Virus record (IMG/VR): IMGVR_UViG_3300013120_000048
Coordinates: 1 to 23,422 of that record
From: a virus
Length of the DNA stretch: 23,422 nt
Direction: 5' to 3' (one strand)
Shown: positions 15,397 to 23,203 of the stretch, in pieces
Layout of the letters: every line of letters begins with the position of its first letter
How positions within the stretch are numbered: position 1 is the stretch's first letter
The notes under the pieces: model-generated
What the model was told of the DNA's origin: nothing
What the model saw: the letters and a program-made list of their open reading frames with translations, nothing else
The model's database searches: none
Made by a program: the position numbers and the translations under genes

Positions 15397-16416
15397 ATGA
15401 CAACCAGCGTAGGAATTAAAGCATTACGGAAAATACAAGGTGGAGCAGAGTCCACTGACGCCAGCGGTACGCCTGTTGCTGCAACCTGGTTATGGCGCGG
15501 CATGGGTGTAATTGACGATCAGCGAGAGGTGGTATTCGTTGACGAGGATATCGGCTATCTGTCTGGTGTGGATCGAACATATATTCCGAGACTCGCCGCT
15601 GCATTGACAATGACGGACATCGAAGCAACCTTTGAACAATTGCCGTACATCTTCGAGGCCGGAATTGAGGCCGAAGCATCTACGCAGGACGGAGCAGGGT
15701 CAGGTTATATCTACGAATACGATTTTCCAACTACCGCCCAAAACGATATCAGAACCTATACCCTGGAGGGCGGGGACAATGTAGAGTCTGAAGAAATGGA
15801 ATACTCTTTCGTTCAGAATTTCAACATAACGGGCAGCGCTGGAGAGGCACTATTCGTCAATGCTGATTGGATGGGTAGGCAAGTATCTACTGCAGATTTC
15901 ACTGGAGCTATCGCGATTCCCGCGGTCGAGGAAATCCTATTCTCCAAGGGAAAGCTATATATCGACCCATCGACCGACACTATAGGCACATCGTTGATAT
16001 CCAATTCGTTGTTATCGATGGACTTGAGCGTAAATACCGGACTTGTCCCGGTGTTCACAGCAGAAGGTAATTTGTATTTTTCGTTCATCAAGACATCGGC
16101 CGATGAGCTTGAGGTATTGCTAGATATCACGTTTGAGCATGATAGTAATTCGCAGGCCGAAAAGGTGAATTGGCGCAACGAGAGCGCCCGAATCATTCGA
16201 CTCTTGTTCGAAGGGTCGGCGCTTGGCACAACTGGAACCGATTACGGCGTCAAGTCGTTTATCATCGATCTGGCCGGAAAGTGGGAGAACTTCGAACCGC
16301 TTGACGACCAGGACGGCAATGACATCCTTACAGGGACATTCCGAGCGCGCTACAACTCTGACGCGGCTCTATTTGGCCGGATGACGGTAGTCAATGAATT
16401 GTCGGCGCTTACATAA
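15397..16416 (+). CDS. Major tail tube protein
   Basis: AAGGAG precedes the ATG. The 339-aa protein has the tube-protein pattern: an N-terminal TTSVGIKALRKIQGGAE, a WLWRGMGVIDDQREVVFVDE region, then GYLSGVDRTYIPRLAAALTM and EATFEQLPYIFEAGIEAE. A duplicated beta domain follows, with EYSFVQNFNITGSAGEALFV and a final ILTGTFRARYNSDAALFG. It assembles into rings around the tape measure. It lies between terminator-like and chaperone genes as expected. The absence of a sheath gene supports a non-contractile tail. Confidence 0.85.
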   Translation: MTTSVGIKALRKIQGGAESTDASGTPVAATWLWRGMGVIDDQREVVFVDEDIGYLSGVDRTYIPRLAAALTMTDIEATFEQLPYIFEAGIEAEASTQDGAGSGYIYEYDFPTTAQNDIRTYTLEGGDNVESEEMEYSFVQNFNITGSAGEALFVNADWMGRQVSTADFTGAIAIPAVEEILFSKGKLYIDPSTDTIGTSLISNSLLSMDLSVNTGLVPVFTAEGNLYFSFIKTSADELEVLLDITFEHDSNSQAEKVNWRNESARIIRLLFEGSALGTTGTDYGVKSFIIDLAGKWENFEPLDDQDGNDILTGTFRARYNSDAALFGRMTVVNELSALT

Positions 16417-16417
16417 C

Positions 16418-16834
16418 ATGAAAATAAACATCCCCAAGATTATCAGACCGATTGCACTATCTGACTACGCCGACGAAATGGGCGACGCGGTTATCTATGT
16501 TTGGGTGAACCCGTCACGGGAGCTACGTATCAAGTACGATGTTGAGCGCGAAGAGATTGACGAATTACTGACGGAGATCAAAGAACTATCCGAACAGGAA
16601 AAAAAAGAAGAACAAATCAAGTTGGTTTACGACAGTATCGCAAAATGCAACGATAGGCTTTTCGGGTGGTGGTCTGAAATACTCAGCCAGCACGACGACA
16701 AAGATACCCATTGGACAATCGAAGAAATCAAGCAAATCGTTGACATGGATACCGATCCTGGGTTCTGGCATTGGTTGCAATCTCAAGCGTTTGATCTAAT
16801 AGAAAGTCATCGAAGTGCCAATAAAAAAAAATAG
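16418..16834 (+). CDS. Tail assembly chaperone, short form (G-like)
   Basis: ATG 16418 is chosen: it comes one base after the tail tube stop, while an in-frame ATG at 16394 lies inside the tube gene. The 138-aa acidic helical protein (MKINIPKIIRPIALSDYADE at the start) fits a G-type chaperone that holds the tape measure before tail assembly. It ends with AAT AAA AAA AAA TAG, a run of nine A at 16823-16831 directly before the stop. A -1 slip there would extend it into the T frame. Location between tube and tape measure matches the lambda G/GT arrangement. Confidence 0.8.
   Translation: MKINIPKIIRPIALSDYADEMGDAVIYVWVNPSRELRIKYDVEREEIDELLTEIKELSEQEKKEEQIKLVYDSIAKCNDRLFGWWSEILSQHDDKDTHWTIEEIKQIVDMDTDPGFWHWLQSQAFDLIESHRSANKKK
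16823..16831 (+). other. A9 slippery site for -1 programmed frameshift
   Basis: Nine consecutive A bases are read as three Lys codons just before the G stop at 16832-16834. A -1 slip re-reads A16831 as the first base of ATA and enters an open frame of 82 codons. A short hairpin (AATAGCG at 16830-16836 with CGCTATT at 16845-16851) starts at the end of the run, and a longer one lies at 16871-16912. Confidence 0.75.
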
Positions 16835-17079
16835 CGCGCGAGGCCGCTATTGTTGTAAGGGTTCAAAAGGTTGACGCCAATTCCAAGATTGCACAAATTG
16901 AATTGGCGTCAAAAATAAATAAACTTTCGGGGTTTTCGATAGCCCCATGGAATGTTAACGAGTTGCCCGATGATTGGATAGACACGTTCGAATTATATCA
17001 CCGGGCGATAGCCAAAAAGCAAAAAGAAGAATCAAGAAAGGTGACGCGTGGCAAAAGAAGTTTTAGAAGTCATCATTAA
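16831..17079 (+). CDS. T extension of the tail assembly chaperone (GT), -1 frame
   Basis: From ATA at 16831 the frame is open for 82 codons to TAA 17077-17079, filling the 213 bases between the G stop and the tape measure start. It has no good start codon of its own, as expected for a frameshifted part. The translation begins IAREAAIVVRVQKVDANSKI, contains WNVNELPDDWIDTFELYHRA and ends with a basic tail. The GT fusion would be 220 aa and run 32 bases into the tape measure gene. In lambda-like phages GT is made in a small fixed ratio to G and is needed for tail assembly. No protein evidence exists here, but the geometry is standard. Confidence 0.75.
   Translation: MAREAAIVVRVQKVDANSKIAQIELASKINKLSGFSIAPWNVNELPDDWIDTFELYHRAIAKKQKEESRKVTRGKRSFRSHH
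16871..16912 (+). promoter_or_regulatory. 13-bp hairpin downstream of the frameshift site
   Basis: TTGACGCCAATTC (16871-16883) and GAATTGGCGTCAA (16900-16912) pair perfectly around a 16-base loop. It starts 39 bases after the slippery run, farther than the usual 5-9 bases for a stimulator, so its link to frameshifting is uncertain. It has no T run after it, so a terminator is unlikely. Confidence 0.55.
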
Positions 17080-18778
17080 AAGCACCGTAAAGGGCAAGGG
17101 GTTCTCTGATGCCGAAAAGGGCGTAGAGAATTTTGGCAACGCGTCAGAAAAGACCACAACCAAGAGCAAGAAAATGGGGACAGCACTTAAGGCGGTCGAG
17201 GGCGCTGCTATTGCCGCGGGTGTTGCATTTCTAAAGTCTATCCCCGACCTGGTTGATTACGGCCTGGAAGTTGAGCGCGCAGAAAAGGCGCTGATTGGGT
17301 ATGCTGGTAGTTCGGTAGAGGCAGAACGGGCGACTGAGCTTGTGACCGATGCTGTAGACGGCTCTATTTCCAAACTTGAGGCCATGCGCACGGCTTCACG
17401 GTTCCTTTCGATGGGATTGGCGGAGAACGCAGAGGAAGCGGCTAAATTTACCGACATCGCCGTCACCCTGGGCGCGTCCATGGGCAAAGGCCCGACGCAG
17501 GCGGTTGAAGATTTCTCGCTCATGCTTGCGAATACATCAATCCCCCGCCTGGATACATTTGGCGTGAGTGCGGCCGAAGTTCGTGCCCGCATGAACGAAT
17601 TGCAAAGCGAGACCGAGGGCCTAGACCGACAAACGGCATTTCTGAATGCAACAATGGAAATTGCAGGGGACAAGATGATCGCCTTGGAAGATGCAGGGTT
17701 CCAAGCTACATCTAGCATAGACCGCATGAAGGCAATTACGCAGGACGCCAAAGCGGGCCTAGCCACGTTCTTTGCTGATGGTCTGGTACCTATAATTGAC
17801 GGCTTTTTTGCTGTGCGTGATGCGCTGGAAGAACATAACAATGAATTGGTAATCTCAACCGACAATTACGAAGATTACGCTAAGGTAACAGGCGCGGCTG
17901 CTGATGCAGCCAAAGTATTAGGTACGAGAACCAATATACTGACTGAAGAACAATACAACCTCGCCAAGGCCGTAGAATATGGAGATGATTTAGTCACCGG
18001 ATGGGAAAGCGCGCTTGGTGACGCCAAAGAAGCAACAGACGCCCTAACCGAATCAAACACAAGTCTAAGTGTTAGTTTTTCTGAGCTTGACCAGCAACGT
18101 TTGGCGCGTGAAGCGTTGAAAGAGATAAACAAGCTATATGAGGACGGACTAATATCGGAGCAGGAATATCTTGAAGTTGCGCGAGAGTTGGCGGGTGAGG
18201 GCTTTTTGGGTTTATCCGAATCGGCAATCGAGGCCAACATAAAACTATCCGATCTAAACAGAGACTTACAGGACGGTAAAATTACACTGCAAGAATATCG
18301 TGACGAGATTGCAAACCTAAAGCGTGAAATTGATTTGCTGCCAATCGAAAAACACGTAAATATTGTGCTTGGTGTGTCTGGCGGCGGAAACGTACCCGGC
18401 TATTCAGTTACCCCTAGTTTGATTCCCGCTTCTAATTCAGCGCAAACGGCGTACACAACACAGACGCCATCCGGTTATACTGGCCCGGTATCGCGCGGCA
18501 CTACCCCCAATTCTGTTGTTACAAAGTTTGTGCCATCCAGCAATATACGTCACGGCGGCGGTCAGGTATCCGCCGGATCTCCCTATCTTGTGCGTCCAAG
18601 CGATGAGGTGTTTGTCCCAGATCGCAGCGGAACGGTATTGCCGTCTAATAGTGGGGCAGGCATGACATTTGTGTACTCACCCATGATATCGTTAGCTAAT
18701 CGTGACGAGGTTGAGCGCGTAATCATGCCAATGATCGAAAAGGGCATACGGGATCAAAGTATGGTGAGGGCGTCATAA
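17048..18778 (+). CDS. Tape measure protein
   Basis: A GTG start follows AAAGGTGA and lies within the end of the T frame. The 576-aa protein opens with the tape-measure pattern AKEVLEVIIKSTVKGKGF, a hydrophobic helix at about 50-66 (AVEGAAIAAGVAFLKSI), and long helical repeats with NEAAEEA-like and SIDRMKAITQDAKAGLATFF segments. A loop-rich C-terminus (about 450-550) has many Gly, Ser and Pro. Tape measures set tail length, at roughly 0.15 nm per residue, which suggests a tail near 85 nm. The length is short for siphoviruses. It follows G/GT and precedes baseplate genes, as expected. Confidence 0.9.
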   Translation: MAKEVLEVIIKSTVKGKGFSDAEKGVENFGNASEKTTTKSKKMGTALKAVEGAAIAAGVAFLKSIPDLVDYGLEVERAEKALIGYAGSSVEAERATELVTDAVDGSISKLEAMRTASRFLSMGLAENAEEAAKFTDIAVTLGASMGKGPTQAVEDFSLMLANTSIPRLDTFGVSAAEVRARMNELQSETEGLDRQTAFLNATMEIAGDKMIALEDAGFQATSSIDRMKAITQDAKAGLATFFADGLVPIIDGFFAVRDALEEHNNELVISTDNYEDYAKVTGAAADAAKVLGTRTNILTEEQYNLAKAVEYGDDLVTGWESALGDAKEATDALTESNTSLSVSFSELDQQRLAREALKEINKLYEDGLISEQEYLEVARELAGEGFLGLSESAIEANIKLSDLNRDLQDGKITLQEYRDEIANLKREIDLLPIEKHVNIVLGVSGGGNVPGYSVTPSLIPASNSAQTAYTTQTPSGYTGPVSRGTTPNSVVTKFVPSSNIRHGGGQVSAGSPYLVRPSDEVFVPDRSGTVLPSNSGAGMTFVYSPMISLANRDEVERVIMPMIEKGIRDQSMVRAS

Positions 18779-20235
18779 TGGGTATACTGAGTTGGGAGTT
18801 TGATTTTGATTGGGACGGTGACGAGACATACGAGTCCGATGAAGCCGATTATGTGGTGGACTTCTACTGTCGAAGGGGAAGGGAATATTACCTTTATGAG
18901 GATGGCGCCGGATTCAATCGCCAGTTAACCGGAAAAGCATACATCACCCTTGATAACAGTGATGGAAGATTTGACCCCTTTAACACAGGGTCGGCTATTT
19001 ATCCCAACGTAGAGCCGGGCAAATTTGCCAGAGTGCGGGTTACTGAGGTAGCCGGATCAACCGATCCATACGACGTATTCGCCGGAAAGATCGCCGACAT
19101 AAAGCCCGTTTCTGGCGGTCAGGATCATGTCAGAATAATCCTACATGACGGTTGGCAATGGCTGAGAGATCAAACGGTAAACGTCGCTATCTCAACGGGC
19201 GTTGCCTTTGATGACATTGCGCCCGATGTGCTGTCAGATGTTGACTGGCCGACGATTTGGGGCAGCGATATCGGCGCGGGTGTGGATACCTACGGCTATT
19301 GGTGGGCCGATGATATCAGCGCTGCTAAGGCGCTGGCAGATGTGGCCGAGGCGGAATTAGGATATCTTACCGTCATGGCCGATGGTAGTTTACAGTTCAG
19401 GAGCAGACACCGGGCAGATACGGCCATACAAAATATCGATCAATCGGAAATGCTCAGGGAAATCAATACCCTGATGCCGTGGGAGAGCGTAAGGAATATA
19501 GCCCGTGTGAAGGTTTATCCGCGCGTAGTCCAATCATCTACCGATATTTGGCAATTGGAAGATACTCCGCTCATCGCCGCGGGCGCAACGTTTGAGTATT
19601 GGGCCAGTTTCCAGTACAACAATCGCCCCGTTCCGGCTATCAATGTCATCACCCCCACCACTGATGATTTCTCGGCCAATTCGCAGGCAGACGGCGGCGG
19701 CATTGATTATACAACCGACTTTACAATCGATGCACCCACGGTATTTGGTGAGACCGCCAAAGTGACTGGAACAAATAGCGGGGCTAATTCTGCTTATATT
19801 ACGCTTTTGAAGGTGCGCGGTGATGCCGTAGACGCCCCCAATGTAACAACGCTGGTAGAAGATAACAGCGGAACGGATCAGCCGAGAACATTTACCCTAG
19901 ATTTGATCTGGCAGCAAGATATCAATAACGGCGTTCAATTCTCGCTATTTCTGGCCGACTTCTTATCAACGGTTCGGGCCATCCCGCGCTTTATGCTGGA
20001 AGATCAGCCGAGCAAGCAATTTGCAGTAGATTTGCAAGATAGGGTAACGCTTGATATCGCCAAACTAGGCATATCAAGCGAAAACTATCGGGTTGGATAT
20101 ATAGAACATCAATGGACAGGGCCAACAGGCCAGGCAGTACGGACAACGATTTATACTGAACCGCACATAACATTTTCAAATTTTTACTGGATATTCCCTG
20201 CAAGAATTGGCGAAACCACGGTATTTGCACTATAG
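18778..20235 (+). CDS. Distal tail / baseplate hub protein
   Basis: The 485-aa protein starts by TAATG overlap with the tape measure. Residues about 28-110 carry a pattern found in phage tail-tip proteins: YYLYEDGAGFNRQLTGKAYI, then TLDNSDGRFDPFNTGSAIYP, and KFARVRVTEVAG. A larger mixed domain follows, with DISAAKALADVAEAELGYL and DGSLQFRSRHRADT typical of tail hub proteins, and a beta-rich C-terminus. Its position right after the tape measure fits a Dit/Tal-type tail tip. I cannot assign separate Dit or Tal functions from sequence alone. Confidence 0.75.
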   Translation: MGILSWEFDFDWDGDETYESDEADYVVDFYCRRGREYYLYEDGAGFNRQLTGKAYITLDNSDGRFDPFNTGSAIYPNVEPGKFARVRVTEVAGSTDPYDVFAGKIADIKPVSGGQDHVRIILHDGWQWLRDQTVNVAISTGVAFDDIAPDVLSDVDWPTIWGSDIGAGVDTYGYWWADDISAAKALADVAEAELGYLTVMADGSLQFRSRHRADTAIQNIDQSEMLREINTLMPWESVRNIARVKVYPRVVQSSTDIWQLEDTPLIAAGATFEYWASFQYNNRPVPAINVITPTTDDFSANSQADGGGIDYTTDFTIDAPTVFGETAKVTGTNSGANSAYITLLKVRGDAVDAPNVTTLVEDNSGTDQPRTFTLDLIWQQDINNGVQFSLFLADFLSTVRAIPRFMLEDQPSKQFAVDLQDRVTLDIAKLGISSENYRVGYIEHQWTGPTGQAVRTTIYTEPHITFSNFYWIFPARIGETTVFAL

Positions 20236-20243
20236 AGGCATTT

Positions 20244-20771
20244 ATGAGCGAGATCATAACTGGTAAAACAATAGCCCGGAGAGATGGATTTGCAACCCAC
20301 GGCGAACGCATCGCTTCGAGATACAAAGATATAAAGATGCGATTTCGTGGCCTTGAATGGAAATACGACGAGGCCGTCGCTGGTGATCCGGTTTTCGCTC
20401 TCATTGACTTTGGGCGATGGTCGGCAAGGTGCGAGTGTGGCGGTAGCGAATACGTCGATCCTGATGAACCGGTGTTTTACTGTTTCTCGTGCGGGAACGT
20501 AGACAACGGCGGGGCATTGCGTCCGGTCAAATTTCCTAGCGCAAGCCGACGCGCAACTATTGAGCAATTGGTATTAGATCGTCCAGTAGACGATAGGGTC
20601 GGCATGACGAAAGACCAGAAAGCATTTCTGGCAAAGCCGCTTGTCCAGGTCAATAAAAAAGGTCTACTACTTCCGCTATCCCGCTCATGGACACCGGATG
20701 AATCCATTAGCGACCTAAGAATACAAAACAAGGCAATAGATAAATGGAAGTTAGAAAAGGACGGTAAATAA
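20244..20771 (+). CDS. Zinc-ribbon protein in the tail-tip region
   Basis: The 175-aa product has C63-x-C65 and C80-x2-C83 within ARCECGGSEYVDPDEPVFYC then FSCGN, a zinc-ribbon pattern. The N-terminus is basic and the C-terminal part is charged, with no membrane segment. I know no function for it. Zinc ribbons are less common among tail-tip proteins, so it may be a baseplate component, a chaperone or a regulator carried in the late operon. It lies nine bases after the hub gene and overlaps the next start (TAATG). Confidence 0.7.
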   Translation: MSEIITGKTIARRDGFATHGERIASRYKDIKMRFRGLEWKYDEAVAGDPVFALIDFGRWSARCECGGSEYVDPDEPVFYCFSCGNVDNGGALRPVKFPSASRRATIEQLVLDRPVDDRVGMTKDQKAFLAKPLVQVNKKGLLLPLSRSWTPDESISDLRIQNKAIDKWKLEKDGK

Positions 20772-21373
20772 TGGCTTATACAGCAGTTCCTACCGTCAAT
20801 ACTGGTGACACGTGGACAGCGGCCAATCACAATACATACATACGTGATAATTTTGCGGCTGGTGTACCTGATATATTTACCACGGCTGGCGATATTGCCT
20901 ACGCGACCGCCGCCGATGTTGCCGCACGCCTGGCTATTGGGTCGGCTGGTCAACTATTGAAAACTAATCCCGGTGCAACCGCCCCGTTTTGGGATGATCC
21001 AATATACATTGTCGAGGTAGAAGTATTTGCGCACGATGTTGCCGTTGCTACTGGAAATGGACAAGCCCAATGGATTGTGCCTAGTTCGATCAATGGGTAT
21101 GACCTTACAGGAATAGAGGCCGGGGTTCACACAGCCTCATCAAGTGGCGTAGTCACGGTGCAAATACATAACCTAACCGATACTGTTGACATGCTATCCA
21201 CGGCCATCACAGTCGATGCAAATGAGTATAGTAGCAATACTGCTGCGACGCCCCCAGTAATCGACACCGATAACGACGATGTTGTCACAGATGACAGAAT
21301 TCGAATTGATGTAGATGGCGCTGGTACAGGAACAAAAGGCTTGAAAGTTACGTTTACCTGGGAGAAACCATAA
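20771..21373 (+). CDS. Tail fibre / receptor-binding-like protein
   Basis: The N-terminus (NTGDTWTAANHNTYIRDNF, then TTAGDIAYATAADVAARLAI with GSAGQLL at 57-63) is a module seen at the start of many phage tail fibres and probably anchors the protein to the tail. The C-terminal domain (about 80-200) is a beta sandwich with a pattern like VTVQIHNLTDTVDMLSTAIT, suggesting a host-surface contact. At 200 aa it is short for a complete fibre and likely acts with the following proteins. The start overlaps the upstream stop (TAATG), as does the next. Confidence 0.7.
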   Translation: MAYTAVPTVNTGDTWTAANHNTYIRDNFAAGVPDIFTTAGDIAYATAADVAARLAIGSAGQLLKTNPGATAPFWDDPIYIVEVEVFAHDVAVATGNGQAQWIVPSSINGYDLTGIEAGVHTASSSGVVTVQIHNLTDTVDMLSTAITVDANEYSSNTAATPPVIDTDNDDVVTDDRIRIDVDGAGTGTKGLKVTFTWEKP

Positions 21374-21942
21374 TGCCGATCACATTTACCGGTAGGCCAA
21401 CTGCTGAAAGCGATGATGGGTTCTTTCTTGGAACTATATATATATCTACGTTTGGGTATATTATGTTCGGGATAGATACAGCATCTACAGTAAAAAATGC
21501 TTGGGTGCGTGTTGATAATGTAAATATCCCACGAGGCGCTCAAATTGTATCCGCGAAACTTAGCGGTACTGCTTGGCAACCAGATACAGACCTGTATGAT
21601 ATTAATGTATATATGAATGATGCCGACGATGCCGTTGCACCCACAGACTACACCGATTATGCTGGAAAGGCGAAAACAACCGCATTTTCAAACTGGAACG
21701 ACACAATTGCTTGGGACACAGTAACAACGTATGAAACTCCAGATTTCAGCGAAGCCGTTCAGGAAGTAATCAATAGAGCTGGTTGGGCGTCTGGCAATGC
21801 TATGATGGTATTCCTTGAAAACAACGTCGGCTTCGACGACGTTAGAACATTTTTATCGTTAGAATCAGGTGCTACTTTGTCAGCATTGTTTACTGTAAAT
21901 TATAGACTTGGTGGAAGCGTAAGGATGTTTGGAGTAAAATGA
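21373..21942 (+). CDS. Beta-sandwich adhesin-like protein
   Basis: The 189-aa product has the order IPRGAQIVSAKLSGTAWQ, then DFSEAVQEVINRAGWASGNA and a final strand, resembling beta-sandwich carbohydrate-binding-type domains (DNRLRE-like) found in surface and phage proteins. No catalytic motif is seen. It probably forms part of the tail tip or fibre and could bind a cell-surface sugar; this is inference. It overlaps the start of copy B of the GT42/DUF115-like gene by ATGA. Confidence 0.6.
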   Translation: MPITFTGRPTAESDDGFFLGTIYISTFGYIMFGIDTASTVKNAWVRVDNVNIPRGAQIVSAKLSGTAWQPDTDLYDINVYMNDADDAVAPTDYTDYAGKAKTTAFSNWNDTIAWDTVTTYETPDFSEAVQEVINRAGWASGNAMMVFLENNVGFDDVRTFLSLESGATLSALFTVNYRLGGSVRMFGVK

Positions 21943-22847
21943 AATCAGTGGCTATTGTTGGTGCTCATCCAATATTGAAAAACTTCGTTCCTTGGGATAG
22001 AGATGATCTTGATTTCTGGCTAGTGAATGAGTCGGCAAGTCAAGGATGGCCTGAAAAAGTTGACGCTTTGTTTCAAATGCACTTGCCGCCCATATGGAGA
22101 AACAAGGAAAACATTAGCGACCCTGGTCATTATGACTGGCTTAGAAAAACTCATGATTTTCATATTTATATGCAAGACCAATATGATGATGTGCCTTCCA
22201 GCGTTGCATATCCCATTGACGAAGTAAGCATAAAGCTGCTTAGTAATATCGTCCGCGGAGACGGCCAGAACCACGTTCGATATTTTACTAGTTCGATTGC
22301 GTATATGTTGGCTATGGCAATTTACCAAGAGCGGCCCGGAATTGAATTGTATGGAATACAAATGTCGTCTGATACTGAATATTTTGGACAGCGAGAATGC
22401 GTTATGTTTTGGGCTGGTGTCGCAGCAGGTAAAGATATAAAGTTTTGTGTTCAGGAAACATCACCGTTGTTTAACGGATTGCTGTACGGATACGATGGAG
22501 GCGTTGTGATCGAGAGAACAGAATTCGAATTTGCATATGCAAAATTAAGCGAAGACCTTAGTAATGCTAGGGATGAAATGAGTAAAGCTAGTGGCACAGT
22601 TGAGGCGTCAATGAGACATATTGACGAATCTGTCACTGAAAAAGATAGAGAAGAACGCTCTGTTCTCTATTGGGAAGCGCTCAAAAAATTTCAAAGTTCC
22701 ATAGCTAAATACAGTGCAATTGAAGGCGCGCTAAAGCAGAATGAATTCTATATGAGGCGATGCGATGATATGATCCAGGCTGCTGGAGGTAGCAAAGCAG
22801 TCGAGCCAATGCTTGAACACTGCAAAAAGGAAATGCAAAATGGCTGA
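21939..22847 (+). CDS. GT42/DUF115-like Rossmann protein with coiled-coil tail (copy B)
   Basis: A 302-aa paralogue of copy A (12388-13347). Shared anchors, in the same order, are VAIVGAHP, DFWLVNESA, QMHLPPIW, VPSSVAYPIDE, YFTSSIAYMLAMAIYQ, IELYGIQM, DTEYFGQR and NGLLYGYDGGVV. Hand alignment of the first ~95 residues finds about 50 identities. The coiled-coil tail (about 195-300) is more diverged. The Rossmann-type core with TSSIAYM resembles GT42/DUF115 enzymes; transfer of a sugar to a tail-tip protein is a guess. It overlaps the upstream adhesin by ATGA, and AAAGGAA near its end serves the next gene. Confidence 0.75.
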   Translation: MKSVAIVGAHPILKNFVPWDRDDLDFWLVNESASQGWPEKVDALFQMHLPPIWRNKENISDPGHYDWLRKTHDFHIYMQDQYDDVPSSVAYPIDEVSIKLLSNIVRGDGQNHVRYFTSSIAYMLAMAIYQERPGIELYGIQMSSDTEYFGQRECVMFWAGVAAGKDIKFCVQETSPLFNGLLYGYDGGVVIERTEFEFAYAKLSEDLSNARDEMSKASGTVEASMRHIDESVTEKDREERSVLYWEALKKFQSSIAKYSAIEGALKQNEFYMRRCDDMIQAAGGSKAVEPMLEHCKKEMQNG

Positions 22848-23187
22848 CTTAGAACTCAAAAGAGGCGATGACAGAACTATACAACTAACTTATAAAGACA
22901 GTGACGGTAATGCAATCGACATTACCGGATACACGGTATTTTTTACCGTTAAAAGTGCAATAGACAACGATACAACCGACGCTAATGCTATTATAAGTAA
23001 AACTATTACATCTCATTCAGATCCGACAAATGGTATAACCAACATTGCCCTTACAGCAAGCGACACGAACGTCACTCCGGGCATATATACCGCAGATATA
23101 CAAATCAAGACGGGGGGAGGGTCTATTTCATCGTCTGATAGATTTTCGGTTTCAATAACTGGTGACGTGACTAGGAGAACCACATGA
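22840..23187 (+). CDS. BppU-like baseplate upper protein domain
   Basis: ATG 22840 is chosen with AAAAGGAA upstream; an in-frame TTG at 22813 has less support. The 115-aa product starts MADLELKRGDDRTIQLTYKD and continues with GNAIDITGYTVFFTVKSAID, the pattern of N-terminal BppU domains, which link receptor-binding proteins to the tail tip. The rest is beta-rich, ending ISSSDRFSVSITGD. It is domain-sized only, so the receptor-binding part must be on another protein, probably the collagen-like one downstream. The stop lies in the first copy of a 16-bp tandem duplication. Confidence 0.75.
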   Translation: MADLELKRGDDRTIQLTYKDSDGNAIDITGYTVFFTVKSAIDNDTTDANAIISKTITSHSDPTNGITNIALTASDTNVTPGIYTADIQIKTGGGSISSSDRFSVSITGDVTRRTT

Positions 23188-23203
23188 TAGGAGAACCACA
23201 TGA
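23172..23203 (+). repeat. 16-bp tandem duplication with RBS and ATG
   Basis: TAGGAGAACCACATGA occurs twice in direct succession (23172-23187 and 23188-23203). Each copy carries an AGGAG site and an ATG. The first ATG (23184) reads a different frame from the collagen-like gene, and its copy contains the BppU stop. The second ATG (23200) is the true start. Confidence 0.9.

Noticed and set aside
17257-17865. 202-aa open frame on the minus strand
   Set aside because: It is a shadow of the tape measure gene, and its Ser/Ala-rich composition is the reverse complement of the coding helices.
21373-22320. AT-richer stretch as a sign of recent transfer
   Set aside because: Hand counts over ten lines gave about 42% GC versus about 50% in some head and tail genes, but copy A of the paralogue is near 43% too; the difference is small and not decisive.
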